Assembly (NCBI GenBank): GCA_902630355.1 | Contig: CACOUL010000007.1 | Span: forward strand, 1 to 64,000 | Direction of reading: 5' to 3' | DNA from: Planctomycetaceae bacterium | Lineage (GTDB): Bacteria > Planctomycetota > Planctomycetia > Pirellulales > UBA7805 | DNA length: 64,000 nt | Part shown: positions 27,908-36,432 of the stretch, piece by piece | Layout of the letters: the number at the start of each line of letters is the position of its first letter | Position numbering within the stretch: the stretch's first letter is position 1 | The notes under the pieces: generated by a model | Databases searched by the model: none | What the model saw: the letters and a program-made list of their open reading frames with translations, nothing else | What the model was told of the DNA's origin: nothing | Program-made: the position numbers and the translations under genes

Positions 27908-29230
27908 TCAGAATTGGTCGAGAACCAATCGACACACTTCGCGATCTTGGAGCAGCCCCTCTTCAAAACCGCTTTGCGTCAAGAGTCCCGCTTGTGAAGA
28001 GGCGAACAGGCCTTGCTGATTGTTGTGTTGGACGGGGGCACCATGCGATCCCGACACCAACGTTGCATCCAGCGGTATGCTTTTCGTTTGATGGTCGAAA
28101 AATAGCTCGACAGGATCGTATCCCGGTTTTCGGTGAATATCGACAGAGCGTGCAAAGGCTGGCGCTTGCTCATCTTCGTTCCAGTAGTAGTAGGCTTGCC
28201 AACTATTGACTGCGGAGATCAAAATAATTTCGCCGCTTCGCAAGTGATCTATTCCATATTTTTTCTTCTCGTCTCCGACGAGTACCTCATCAATTCCCGG
28301 TTGGTCTCGAAAGAGCCGAGCGATTTCCTCCGCTTCGTGTTGAGAGTTTTGTTGTAAATAGATGTGGGAAAACTGGTGATCGACCAACGCCCAGGCGCGA
28401 CTTTTACGGAAATCGATCCACTCACCGTCCTCTTGATAAACGTTCAAGAAACCCGCATCGCGAAGGACGCGGTTCGGATAGGAGACATGATTAACCGGAA
28501 CGATGGCATACTCGCTTGCAACTAACCAGAGTACGTCCTTGTTCGTGATGTGATCCACGCCCTGGAAAAATTGATCGAGAAGTGCATCGAGTTCCCTCAG
28601 AGCGGTTTTTGCTTCTTCGCTATCCGGGCCTGAGCGTTGTGCAGCGTAATCAAGATGAGGCAGGTAGATATAGAAAAAGTCTGGCCTGAAACGCTCGGTT
28701 GCCGTGAGTGCCGATTCGATAATCCAGCGACTTGAAGCGATATTTGCCTGCGGCCCCCAAAAATTGTGGAGTGGGAAGTGACCGTGTTTTTCGAGTAGCT
28801 CACCGTAAAGCGATTTCGGTTTGGTGTAGCACCAAAGTGATTCGGTTCCATCGGGATTGTGGACGGGTGCGGGCATGCAAACCGTTTCGGCTCCACACCC
28901 TTTACTCAGCATGGGGAACCATACCGCACTCTTCTTGCCACGGTTTGCAAGCAAGTCCCATATTTGTGGCTGCTGAACTTTTTCGTTCCATGCAGTCCAC
29001 ATTTCGACTTCAAAAGTATCGCGCCAAAAAAAACCATTGGCGGTAATCCCATGTTTTTGTGGAAGTGAGCCGCAAAGCATGTTTGCTTGCACGGGCCACG
29101 TGACGCAGGGAAAACTCGGTGTCAAGCGAGCGGACTCCCCTGTGGATACCAGAGCCTGCAAATTCTCCATGTCACTGAGATCGTCGGGTCGAAGCCCTGG
29201 TATCGAAAGTAAGAAGACTGATTGATTCAT
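27908..29230 (-). CDS. Alkaline-phosphatase-superfamily protein, EboF-like, atypical metal site
   Basis: A 440-residue protein of the nucleotide pyrophosphatase/phosphodiesterase type. The nucleophile position is kept as Thr44 in PCVTWPVQANML, and QKHGITANGF follows as in relatives. FYIYLPHLDYAAQRSGP near residue 190 and SGSHG near residue 395 supply Asp/His ligands. Two usual ligands are altered: the Asp before Gly in the first strand is Pro (LLSIPGLRPD), and the SDHG motif reads SEYAI. I recall ebo-cluster members with similar changes, so this may be a subfamily trait. Its ATG overlaps the UbiA gene's stop by four bases, so the pair is coupled. The substrate is unknown. Confidence 0.75.
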   Translation of the reverse strand: MNQSVFLLSIPGLRPDDLSDMENLQALVSTGESARLTPSFPCVTWPVQANMLCGSLPQKHGITANGFFWRDTFEVEMWTAWNEKVQQPQIWDLLANRGKKSAVWFPMLSKGCGAETVCMPAPVHNPDGTESLWCYTKPKSLYGELLEKHGHFPLHNFWGPQANIASSRWIIESALTATERFRPDFFYIYLPHLDYAAQRSGPDSEEAKTALRELDALLDQFFQGVDHITNKDVLWLVASEYAIVPVNHVSYPNRVLRDAGFLNVYQEDGEWIDFRKSRAWALVDHQFSHIYLQQNSQHEAEEIARLFRDQPGIDEVLVGDEKKKYGIDHLRSGEIILISAVNSWQAYYYWNEDEQAPAFARSVDIHRKPGYDPVELFFDHQTKSIPLDATLVSGSHGAPVQHNNQQGLFASSQAGLLTQSGFEEGLLQDREVCRLVLDQF

Positions 29231-30168
29231 GTAGAATAGATAAATCTTCCTAAAAAGATGGTGGGAATGAGTAGGGCTAACAACAATAGGGCTTTTTCAT
29301 TTCCTTGAGTGGCAAAAATAATTGCGGCATCCAGGACAATCAGTGTGAGCAAGCAGAATTTTACGGCGACTTGTACATTCAGCGGATTTGGTTCCAAGAT
29401 TGCCCTGCCGCACCGCCAGGCGATTTGCAGCGTTACCACGGACCAGAAGGCAAGCCAAAGTCCGGTGTTTCCCGCGACTCCCGGTGAGAGGAACTGTGGG
29501 AAGGAAACCAAACAGGCAATGCCGATTCCCATAATGATCATACCAGCGGAAAGTGCGGCCCTGCTACTCGTGTGGGCCTCGCTTCGGGCAAACAAGGTGA
29601 GCCCGACAATATAGATGCCGATACCGCCAACAATTAGATAGTGACTGGTTGTAAGGGACATCAATGTCCCGTCGATCACGCTCATTCCCATCATCACGTT
29701 GATCGCTCGGCACGAACCCATGCCGATGGGACCGAGCCAATTTTTTTTGAGCATTCCATCGTAGGCGATCACCGCTGCGGCAAGCAGAATTGCAAAGAAC
29801 GCGGGACCAAACAGTCCCGTGATGAAACTAAGCGTAGCCGCGAAGACAATGCCTAAAATGATGAGTTGCGTTCCCAGCCAAAGTGCGGCTGACTCGGGCA
29901 CGCGACGTGAGGGGATAGGCCGTGCAGGCCGCTCTTGCAAATCCTTATTGCGATCGAAATAGTCGTTGAGGACCATCCCCGCTAAATAAAAGGAACTTGA
30001 AGCGAGAATGAGCAGGATGACGATTCCCAATTGCGAATCGCCTGTACTTTCCTGCGCGGCGGCCTGCGCAAACCAATAGCCCATTATCACGTCGGCGATT
30101 GCCGTAAATACGTTCGGCAATCGCAAAAGTTCTAGGTAGGCGCGAAGTTTAGAGTCGGGCCGAGCCAT
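29227..30168 (-). CDS. eboC: UbiA-like prenyltransferase, EboC family
   Basis: A 313-residue integral membrane protein with about nine transmembrane helices. It starts with YLELLRLPNVFTAIADVIMGYW, the common opening of the EboC group. The first Asp-rich prenyl-diphosphate motif is NDYFDRNKD near residue 87. The second is modified to YDGMLKKNWLGPIGMGSCRA, followed by INVMMGMS, which also fits EboC rather than UbiA or MenA. The acceptor is unknown. It lies 6 bases after the TIM-barrel gene and overlaps the phosphatase-like gene, in a tightly packed minus-strand operon that begins with an ABC-2 exporter. ATG 30168 is the start. Confidence 0.82.
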   Translation of the reverse strand: MARPDSKLRAYLELLRLPNVFTAIADVIMGYWFAQAAAQESTGDSQLGIVILLILASSSFYLAGMVLNDYFDRNKDLQERPARPIPSRRVPESAALWLGTQLIILGIVFAATLSFITGLFGPAFFAILLAAAVIAYDGMLKKNWLGPIGMGSCRAINVMMGMSVIDGTLMSLTTSHYLIVGGIGIYIVGLTLFARSEAHTSSRAALSAGMIIMGIGIACLVSFPQFLSPGVAGNTGLWLAFWSVVTLQIAWRCGRAILEPNPLNVQVAVKFCLLTLIVLDAAIIFATQGNEKALLLLALLIPTIFLGRFIYST

Positions 30169-30174
30169 GGTTAC

Positions 30175-31035
30175 TCACTGCACGGGAATCTCAAGCTGTT
30201 GCATCAAATTGTGAAGGAAGTTGTAGGCTTCCCGAGCGGCTTCGTCGGGCTGATCAATATAGGGATAAAGTTCGACCGTGATCCAGCCATCGTAGGAAGT
30301 ATTCGCAATCTCCCGAAGCGTCGCTGCAAAATCAATGGCACCATGTCCGGGAATCAGATGCGCGTGCTTGCGCGTTGAGGCAATATCCTCGAAGTGATAA
30401 TGCCTCGTATGGGACTGCATTTTTTTAACCCAATCTTGAGGGTCTTCCCCAACGCAGTAAGCATGCCCGATATCGAAATTCAGTCCTACTCTTCCCGAGT
30501 CTATTCGATCTACAAAATCCAAGTATTGATCAAACTTTTCGATCATCAACTCAGGCTCCGGTTCGATCAATAAATCAACTTCTAGGTCCTCAGCCAATTC
30601 GACACACGGCATCAACTCCTCGTAAAAGAGTTGTGACCCTGTTTGCCAAGACTGCTCTGCCGTTAACAGGCCGCCCGGCTCGGTGGTAATCGACGGCGCG
30701 TCGAGATCGGCTGCTAGTTGCAAGGCCCGTTTCGTATGTTCACGCCGAATGGCCCGATAGTGCGGGTCCGGGTCCGTCCATCCTGGATGCCAATAAGGTT
30801 GTCGCGGGTCAGCGACAGCGTTCATCATAAATGCGTTGACATTGGAAATTGTAAGTTGGTGCTCCTCCAGCGCATCACGGATCAATTGTTTACTTCGCTC
30901 AAGTAAGCCAGCAGGCCACGCGTGCGGTACATCGGCTAAAATCTCAATTCCGGGATAACCACACGCGGCGATTTGCGCAATGGTCTGCTCAATCGAGAAG
31001 TGCATGTAGGCGTTGCTACTGAAGGCAAGTTTCAT
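30175..31035 (-). CDS. Sugar phosphate isomerase/epimerase-like TIM barrel
   Basis: A 286-residue protein of the xylose-isomerase-like AP_endonuc_2 group. Expected metal ligands appear in order: Glu in LLIEPEPEL near residue 160, Asp in LNFDIGHAYC near 190, His in HYHFEDI near 216 and Glu in TVELYPY near 258. These would bind a divalent metal at the barrel mouth. It occupies the place EboE (also a TIM barrel) holds in ebo clusters, but it is about 100 residues shorter than EboE as I remember it, so I give no symbol. It is packed directly before eboC and 72 bases after the ABC-2 permease gene. Confidence 0.78.
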   Translation of the reverse strand: MKLAFSSNAYMHFSIEQTIAQIAACGYPGIEILADVPHAWPAGLLERSKQLIRDALEEHQLTISNVNAFMMNAVADPRQPYWHPGWTDPDPHYRAIRREHTKRALQLAADLDAPSITTEPGGLLTAEQSWQTGSQLFYEELMPCVELAEDLEVDLLIEPEPELMIEKFDQYLDFVDRIDSGRVGLNFDIGHAYCVGEDPQDWVKKMQSHTRHYHFEDIASTRKHAHLIPGHGAIDFAATLREIANTSYDGWITVELYPYIDQPDEAAREAYNFLHNLMQQLEIPVQ

Positions 31036-31107
31036 CGAACGCTCGTTCCGTTGTTGAAGGAGGCTCTATGGTGCCCAAATCGTACACATGCTGCAATCCC
31101 ACCCACC

Positions 31108-32007
31108 CTAACTACCGGTGCTGCGGTAGCTCCGAAGCGCCCGATAGAAAAACATTCGAGAGACGGAAAAACTCACTACGGTTCCGAAAACTGCATAGAG
31201 TGCAAGTGACAGATTGTTGGGATCGAGAGGCTTTGCCAAGAGGCGAGCAGGGACATTCACTGCGAGTAACACGGGAATGCAATATGAAAAAAATGATTTA
31301 AGCGATTGACCGATCCATCGACGCGCATCACCCGAAGGCCCACCGTAAATTTCCATGGGATAGCGAGAGAAGTTTGTAATGTAAAACCAGAAATTGTAGA
31401 GCGATTGATTTCGGCCCAGCCAGACGCTCGTGGCTGACAGGGCAATCATCAGGCTGTAGAGGATTGTGATTCCACAAACGATGTAGAACGGGTAGAGGAT
31501 CATTTGAATCGGATAGATCCTAAAACCTGCTTGTTCGGAGTATAACTTCCCCAGAGAAAAAACAAGGAGCAATAAGGCAAATCCGGTATTGCCGAGTCCC
31601 GACCAATTAACCTTTTGCAACGAAATGAGGAATTGTGTATCGATCGGCTTCAAGAGCGCAAAGTCGAGGTTTCCGGTCCGAATCATTTCGCTGAACTCCT
31701 GCGCGTTCGGCATGAAAAAAGTTTGCACCAAACTATTCACGATCGCAACGGTGGCAAAAAAAACAAAAAATTGATATTGCGTCCATCCGGTCGCCACGCC
31801 GATGACGTTCGTGTAAGAAAAAATGAGAAGATAAAATCCGAGGTTCATGAACATCCACGAGAGCGAGGAAATCGTCTCAATGATGAAATTGGACCGGAAG
31901 GTCATGTCGCGAACGAGACTATTGCGGGCAAAGGTCAGGAATACGCGCCCATAGTCTGGTCTGGGATGTATTTGTTCCCGCGTGGTATCCGTTTGTACTT
32001 CGTTCAT
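31108..32007 (-). CDS. ABC-2 type transporter permease (COG3694-like)
   Basis: A 299-residue inner-membrane protein with six hydrophobic helices. It has the pattern of the ABC-2 family: an amphipathic N-terminal segment with RNSLVRDMTFRSNFIIE, then FSEMIRTGNLDFALLKPIDTQFL in the cytoplasmic loop, a feature of this exporter group. It is the second of two unlike permeases encoded side by side (15 bases apart), with an ATPase upstream, so they should form one heteromeric exporter. The substrate is unknown. The following genes in the operon are ebo-like. Confidence 0.83.
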   Translation of the reverse strand: MNEVQTDTTREQIHPRPDYGRVFLTFARNSLVRDMTFRSNFIIETISSLSWMFMNLGFYLLIFSYTNVIGVATGWTQYQFFVFFATVAIVNSLVQTFFMPNAQEFSEMIRTGNLDFALLKPIDTQFLISLQKVNWSGLGNTGFALLLLVFSLGKLYSEQAGFRIYPIQMILYPFYIVCGITILYSLMIALSATSVWLGRNQSLYNFWFYITNFSRYPMEIYGGPSGDARRWIGQSLKSFFSYCIPVLLAVNVPARLLAKPLDPNNLSLALYAVFGTVVSFSVSRMFFYRALRSYRSTGS

Positions 32008-32022
32008 GCGAATAAAATCCCG

Positions 32023-32880
32023 CTACCCGCCAAATCCACTATATCGCCGTACCCCGCGACGGAAAGCAACGCGACAAATCACGATGAAGAAGAGGATCCA
32101 TGCGGCCTCGATCCAAAGCGCGGAGATCAGCTGATCTCCCTCAATTTTTCCCAACCAGACGGCCGCGGGAAAATAGGCTAGATACTGAAGAGGCATCGCT
32201 TCAAACACATAGTTCCAGGGGTAGGGAAGGACATCGAGCGGAAACATATGCCCGGAGAAAAAAAAGTTAAAAAGCATGTAGACAAACAGCAACGAACTGA
32301 CTTCAAGAAACCAAAAACCGATTAATCCTATGGCAGCCTCCAGGAAAAATCCGAGGAGAAAAGACATGAATAAAGAGGCAGAAAAAGCGATGATGGTTTC
32401 CATCGGGGGTGCGGATGGAAAAAAACTGCGGCACAGGAAAAAGACCAAAGCGAAGGGGCCGATCGCGACACCGTAGTAGACCAACTTGTGGGCCACTCGG
32501 TTCAACAGCAGAAAACCAATCATGTCGATCGGCTGAATCAAGTATTTTTTTACCGAGCCATCGCGGATTTCACCGGCAATCCCCGAAGCCAATCCGGGCA
32601 TGCTGGAGAAAGCGCGGGCAACCATAGTGAGTAAATAGTAGGCAATAATATTATCGTAAGTGTACCCGGCTATTTTTCCGGCGACGTTTTGGAAAATGGA
32701 TCCCCAAAGAAAAATTTGAGTGACAATCGGCAAAAAACGCATCAAGGTACCGAGCGCAAAATCGCCGCGGTAGACAAGTCGCTCTTCAATACAAATCCGT
32801 AGTATGGTTCCCCATGTTGCAATTTTTCCTTGCAGCGTGGCTAGCAACGCACGATCGTCTTTCCAGGTGATTTGCGACAC
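32023..32880 (-). CDS. ABC-2 type transporter permease (COG4587-like)
   Basis: A 285-residue inner-membrane protein with six predicted helices. The N-terminal cytoplasmic part is followed by LGTLMRFLPIVTQIFLWGSIFQ, and the loop GEIRDGSVKKYLIQPIDMIGFLL matches the equivalent loop in the partner permease (GNLDFALLKPIDTQFL). The two are distant paralogues. It lies 62 bases after the ATPase gene. Together they form an exporter of the NatAB-like ABC-2 class, energised in the cytoplasm and moving its cargo outwards. Confidence 0.83.
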   Translation of the reverse strand: MSQITWKDDRALLATLQGKIATWGTILRICIEERLVYRGDFALGTLMRFLPIVTQIFLWGSIFQNVAGKIAGYTYDNIIAYYLLTMVARAFSSMPGLASGIAGEIRDGSVKKYLIQPIDMIGFLLLNRVAHKLVYYGVAIGPFALVFFLCRSFFPSAPPMETIIAFSASLFMSFLLGFFLEAAIGLIGFWFLEVSSLLFVYMLFNFFFSGHMFPLDVLPYPWNYVFEAMPLQYLAYFPAAVWLGKIEGDQLISALWIEAAWILFFIVICRVAFRRGVRRYSGFGG

Positions 32881-32942
32881 GTGAGTAAATATTCCGTCTT
32901 TTCTTGAAACGCGGCTGTGAATCGCTTGGCAAAGAACCCGAT

Positions 32943-33965
32943 TTAGGAATCCGAAGTGGAACTGGTCTCTAACTCGTGAGGGTGGCCTTGGCGCGCAATA
33001 GAAAACATTTCAGCGATGACCTGTTCAAGAGGAAGGTCTTCCACGCTGACGTCTTCAATCGGATGTCTTTGCAGAATGGCACCGAGGCTACTGGTAACAT
33101 TTTGTTTTTCGACGCGCAATTTGATGCGTGGCGGTTGCTCCTCGATGATTTCACCATATTTTTCGAGGTCGTGGGGTAGATTGTGATCGGCAAATTGGAG
33201 GGTAATCACCTTATGCCCGCTGAAGCGATCGACAATTCCTGCAAGCGACCCATCGTGGATAATCACTCCCTGAGCGACGATAACAACGCGATTGCATAGT
33301 GCCACCACATCTTTCATATAGTGACTCGTGAGCAGGATCGATATTTTTTTTAACTGCTGGTAATAACGCAAAAAGTTTTGGATGTTGTGTTGAGCGACAA
33401 CATCGAGCCCGATCGTCGGCTCATCGAGAAAAAGAACTTCGGGAGAGTGAAGTAGGGCCGCGATCAATTCCATTTTCATCCGCTCACCGAGGGAGAGTTC
33501 GCGCACGGGTTGCCCGAGTAGTTGTCGTACTTCAAGAAGATCCACCAATTCATCCCGGCGAGTGGCGAAGTCGTGTGGATCGATGCGATAGATTTGCTGG
33601 TGAAGGCGAAACGACTCTTGAGCAGGCAGGTCCCACCAGAGTTGGTTTTTCTGCCCCATCACCAGCGCAAAGCGTCTGCGATAGGCGTTTTCCCTGCGCC
33701 AGGGAATGTGCCCCAGAACGCGTGCTGTACCGGAGGTTGGGGAAATAACCCCGGAGAGTAACTTGAGAGTGGTTGTTTTCCCTGCGCCATTCGGTCCAAG
33801 GAAAGCGACAAATTCCCCTTGATCAACCGATAGATCAATTCCGCGAACCGCTTCCACCGTGCGATACTCGCGCCGAAAGAGCCCTTTGATCGAGGCTTTC
33901 AAGCCTTCTCGCTTGCGATAAATCCGATAGGTCTTACGGAGTCCTTCAATGCAAATGGTTTCCAT
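32943..33965 (-). CDS. ABC exporter ATP-binding protein (NatA-like, COG4586)
   Basis: A 340-residue ATPase. It contains Walker A GPNGAGKT near residue 58, the signature variant [10 protein letters not shown] and Walker [13 protein letters not shown]. There is a C-terminal extension of about 100 residues after the core ([14 protein letters not shown]) seen in exporters of this group. ATG 33965 was chosen because the family starts at [13 protein letters not shown]; the frame is open to 34040 without support. A TATAAT hexamer ends six bases before this ATG, so the message may be leaderless. It is the first gene of the exporter plus ebo-like operon. Confidence 0.87.
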   Translation of the reverse strand: METICIEGLRKTYRIYRKREGLKASIKGLFRREYRTVEAVRGIDLSVDQGEFVAFLGPNGAGKTTTLKLLSGVISPTSGTARVLGHIPWRRENAYRRRFALVMGQKNQLWWDLPAQESFRLHQQIYRIDPHDFATRRDELVDLLEVRQLLGQPVRELSLGERMKMELIAALLHSPEVLFLDEPTIGLDVVAQHNIQNFLRYYQQLKKISILLTSHYMKDVVALCNRVVIVAQGVIIHDGSLAGIVDRFSGHKVITLQFADHNLPHDLEKYGEIIEEQPPRIKLRVEKQNVTSSLGAILQRHPIEDVSVEDLPLEQVIAEMFSIARQGHPHELETSSTSDS

Positions 33966-33971
33966 GGCGCG

Positions 33972-33977
33972 ATTATA
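33972..33977 (-). promoter_or_regulatory. -10 hexamer directly before the ABC ATPase gene (possible leaderless mRNA)
   Basis: On the minus strand TATAAT (33977-33972) ends six bases before the A of the ATG at 33965, so transcription could start on the start codon. I see no purine-rich SD before the ATG, which fits a leaderless message. No good -35 lies 16-18 bases upstream, so the promoter is only partly supported. Confidence 0.4.
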
Positions 33978-34090
33978 AGAGTTAAGAGAGCGAGAGCCTA
34001 GTAACGAAGATTGCATTTCGGATCGCTCGATACGACGCACAGGTCCATTCGGGACGCTGGGTCCACGTTATCGTGAGGCGATGCTTCGCG

Positions 34091-34119
34091 TTGTCGAATT
34101 TTTCGGATTTCTCTATAAT
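34091..34119 (+). promoter_or_regulatory. Sigma-70 promoter of ispF
   Basis: TTGTCG (34091-34096), a 17-base spacer and a perfect TATAAT (34114-34119). The start of transcription should fall near 34126, downstream of the ATG at 34081 and overlapping the GTG at 34120. This rules those out as the ispF start on a transcript from this promoter. Confidence 0.6.
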
Positions 34120-34149
34120 GTGCCCCATTTCAGCAAGGGAGGAGATCCC

Positions 34150-34635
34150 ACGAGTAATCTTCGCATAGGTATCGGACACGACACGCATCGATTGGGCCCG
34201 GGCCAGGTGCTGCGACTCGGAGGCGTTGATGTACCGCATGACCGTTCACTCATCGGCCACAGCGACGCGGATGTGTTGCTGCACGCTCTGATCGACGCCA
34301 TCCTCGGGGCTGTTGCGTTAGGGGATATCGGTCAGATTTTCCCCAACACGGACGAAAAGAACGCGGATCGTGATTCTGTTGAAATGCTTCAGAAAGTGAT
34401 GTCGCAAATCGACGAGTTGGGGTATCGGATCGTGAATATCGATTGCATAGTATTTGCGGAGCGACCGCAGCTTGCGCCACACACGTTGGAGATTCGTAAT
34501 CGCCTCTGCGGAATTCTTTCAGTAGCCGTCGAGGCGGTGAGCCTGAAGGCAAAAACCGGAGAAAGTGTGGGGCCGATCGGCAATGAGCAGGCAATATCGG
34601 CGCAAGCCGTGGCATTGTTGGAGAAAGTATCGTGA
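34150..34635 (+). CDS. ispF: 2-C-methyl-D-erythritol 2,4-cyclodiphosphate synthase, apparent ACG start
   Basis: A 161-residue enzyme of the MEP isoprenoid pathway that closes the cyclodiphosphate ring with release of CMP. Metal ligands are in GHDTH (Asp11, His13) and in [22 protein letters not shown] and VSLKAKTGE are also conserved. IspF proteins usually begin with Met-(x)-RIGxGxD. Here the only in-frame codon at the right place is ACG at 34150, seven bases after GGAGG (34138-34142), giving (M)[10 protein letters not shown] and a length matching E. coli IspF (159). Upstream ATG 34081 and GTG 34120 precede the predicted transcription start. The stop overlaps the GTG of cysS (GTGA). Confidence 0.88.
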   Translation, partial: TSNLRIGIGHDTHRLGPGQVLRLGGVDVPHDRSLIGHSDADVLLHALIDAILGAVALGDIGQIFPNTDEKNADRDSVEMLQKVMSQIDELGYRIVNIDCIVFAERPQLAPHTLEIRNRLCGILSVAVEAVSLKAKTGESVGPIGNEQAISAQAVALLEKVS

Positions 34636-36380
34636 CGACCATCGAGACGAATCGAGGTGAGGAACCGGGCGTGCAGGATGCGAAGGCGGAAATTCGCATC
34701 TACAACACGCTTTCGCGGAGTAAGGAGTTACTTCAGCCGGTGGTGGCTGGATCTGTCGGAATTTACTTGTGCGGACCTACCGTTTACGACAAAGCACACA
34801 TTGGCCATATGGTGGGCCCGGTGATTTTCGATACGATCAAGCGGTATCTCAGCTACAGCGGCTACGCTGTGAAGTGGATCGTCAATATCACCGACGTGGA
34901 CGATAAATTAATCCACAAGGCGAACGAGCGTTCGATATCGATGGCGGAGGTCGCGGAAGAAAATATTGCCGATTATCTCGGCAACCTCCGTGGCATGGGT
35001 GTCGATCAGATCGACCATATGCCTCGTGCCACCGAAAGTATGTCGGAGATTATCGAGATGACGGCTTCTCTCATTGACCAAGGATTCGCCTATGAGGCCG
35101 AGGGAGATGTCTTTTTCGACGTGGGCCGCGACAGGGAATACGGCAAGCTTACCAATCGAAGTATTGACGATGTTCAGGGGGAAGGAGGGCAGGCGGCAGC
35201 AAAGAAAAAGTCGGCGGCCGATTTCGCTTTGTGGAAGTCAGCCAAACCTGGAGAGCCTTCCTGGGAAAGTCCTTGGGGGCAAGGGCGCCCGGGGTGGCAC
35301 ATTGAATGTTCCGCGATGAGTCGCGGCTTATTGGGCGAAACATTCGATATCCATGGAGGCGGACTGGATCTCGTGTTTCCCCATCATGAAAACGAGATCG
35401 CGCAAAGTGAATGCTGCCACGGAAAGCCGATGGCACGAATTTGGATGCATAATGGTTTGCTGCGTGCCGCTTCGCAAGCGGGGAAAATTGGTGGAAAAGG
35501 TGAGCGTGAAGCGTCCGCGGGCGGAGAGAAAATGAGTCGTTCCAAGGGCGCCGGAGGTCTTGCCGATCTGATCGCAGGTCAGGGAGGTGAGCGTATTCGG
35601 TTTTTCCTCCTGCGTACCCACTACCGAAGTACAGTGCTCTTCAGTCCGGAAGCAATCCAGGAGGCGGCTACGGGGTTGGAGACTTTTTATCGCTTCTTCC
35701 GCAGGTACGAGCGAATTACGGGCTCCTCCTTCTACGCCATTCGTTCCGCCGATACGCGAGTTGCCGGTGAAAAAGATCAGGACTGGCAGGCCGTGGTAGA
35801 ACTTCGCCAGCGATTTCTTGATTCGATGGATGACGATTTCAACACCGGCAGCGCGATTGGCGACCTTTTTGAATTGGTGCGGGTTCTCAATAAGTTCATC
35901 GAAGAGCAGAAACTCGAAGATGCGGAGATGCGATCTGCTGAGGCAGTTGAAGATTTAAATTACGGTGCCTCGGTCTTGCATGAATTGAGTCGAACCTTAG
36001 GGCTTTTTCTTCAGCCTCCGAAAGGCATCGACGACGAGGAAAGCGAATCTGTTTTGAGGAGTGTCGTTCAGTTCGCTATTCGTTTACGTGCGGAGGCGAG
36101 GGAGAGCAAAAAATTCGACATGGCCGATAAAATTCGCGACGCGTTGGCCGATTCGAAGATTGTGCTTGAAGATCGTGTTGATAGTACAGACTGGACTTTA
36201 GAGGGAGACCCTCAAGAAACGCTCGCCGGATTGCTCAAGCTGTTGATTGAACTGAGAGATATGGCTCGCAGCGAGAAGGATTTTTCCGTCGCTGACAATA
36301 TTCGCGATTCCTTAGCAGCTGCCAAAATAATTTTGGAGGATGGTGCCGACGGAACGATTTGGTCGATTGCCGGGGATTAG
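34632..36380 (+). CDS. cysS: Cysteinyl-tRNA synthetase with duplicated C-terminal domain
   Basis: A 582-residue class I synthetase that charges tRNA-Cys. HIGH is at residues 56-59, within [16 protein letters not shown]. The zinc ligands Cys47, a Cys in WHIECSAM and HHENE follow, and KMSRS is near residue 300 after an insertion rich in Gly, Lys and Glu. Ordinary bacterial CysRS is about 460 residues. The extra length comes mostly from two similar C-terminal units, each with a helix pair and the motif ADxIRDxLA..KIxLEDxxD. GTG 34632 is the start and overlaps the ispF stop. It is followed by ruvC. Confidence 0.92.
   Translation: MTTIETNRGEEPGVQDAKAEIRIYNTLSRSKELLQPVVAGSVGIYLCGPTVYDKAHIGHMVGPVIFDTIKRYLSYSGYAVKWIVNITDVDDKLIHKANERSISMAEVAEENIADYLGNLRGMGVDQIDHMPRATESMSEIIEMTASLIDQGFAYEAEGDVFFDVGRDREYGKLTNRSIDDVQGEGGQAAAKKKSAADFALWKSAKPGEPSWESPWGQGRPGWHIECSAMSRGLLGETFDIHGGGLDLVFPHHENEIAQSECCHGKPMARIWMHNGLLRAASQAGKIGGKGEREASAGGEKMSRSKGAGGLADLIAGQGGERIRFFLLRTHYRSTVLFSPEAIQEAATGLETFYRFFRRYERITGSSFYAIRSADTRVAGEKDQDWQAVVELRQRFLDSMDDDFNTGSAIGDLFELVRVLNKFIEEQKLEDAEMRSAEAVEDLNYGASVLHELSRTLGLFLQPPKGIDDEESESVLRSVVQFAIRLRAEARESKKFDMADKIRDALADSKIVLEDRVDSTDWTLEGDPQETLAGLLKLLIELRDMARSEKDFSVADNIRDSLAAAKIILEDGADGTIWSIAGD
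36048..36377 (+). repeat. Tandem duplication of the CysS C-terminal unit
   Basis: Residues ~473-526 and ~530-582 align end to end: [21 protein letters not shown] in the first and [21 protein letters not shown] in the second, both closing with a Trp-containing strand and GD (WTLEGD, WSIAGD). The units are separated by PQE. The DNA copies have diverged, so the duplication is old. Confidence 0.75.
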
Positions 36381-36432
36381 GTTTCCTGATTATCGCGAGA
36401 AAGTTTTGAAAGCACGCATGGAAGGTTGCCCG

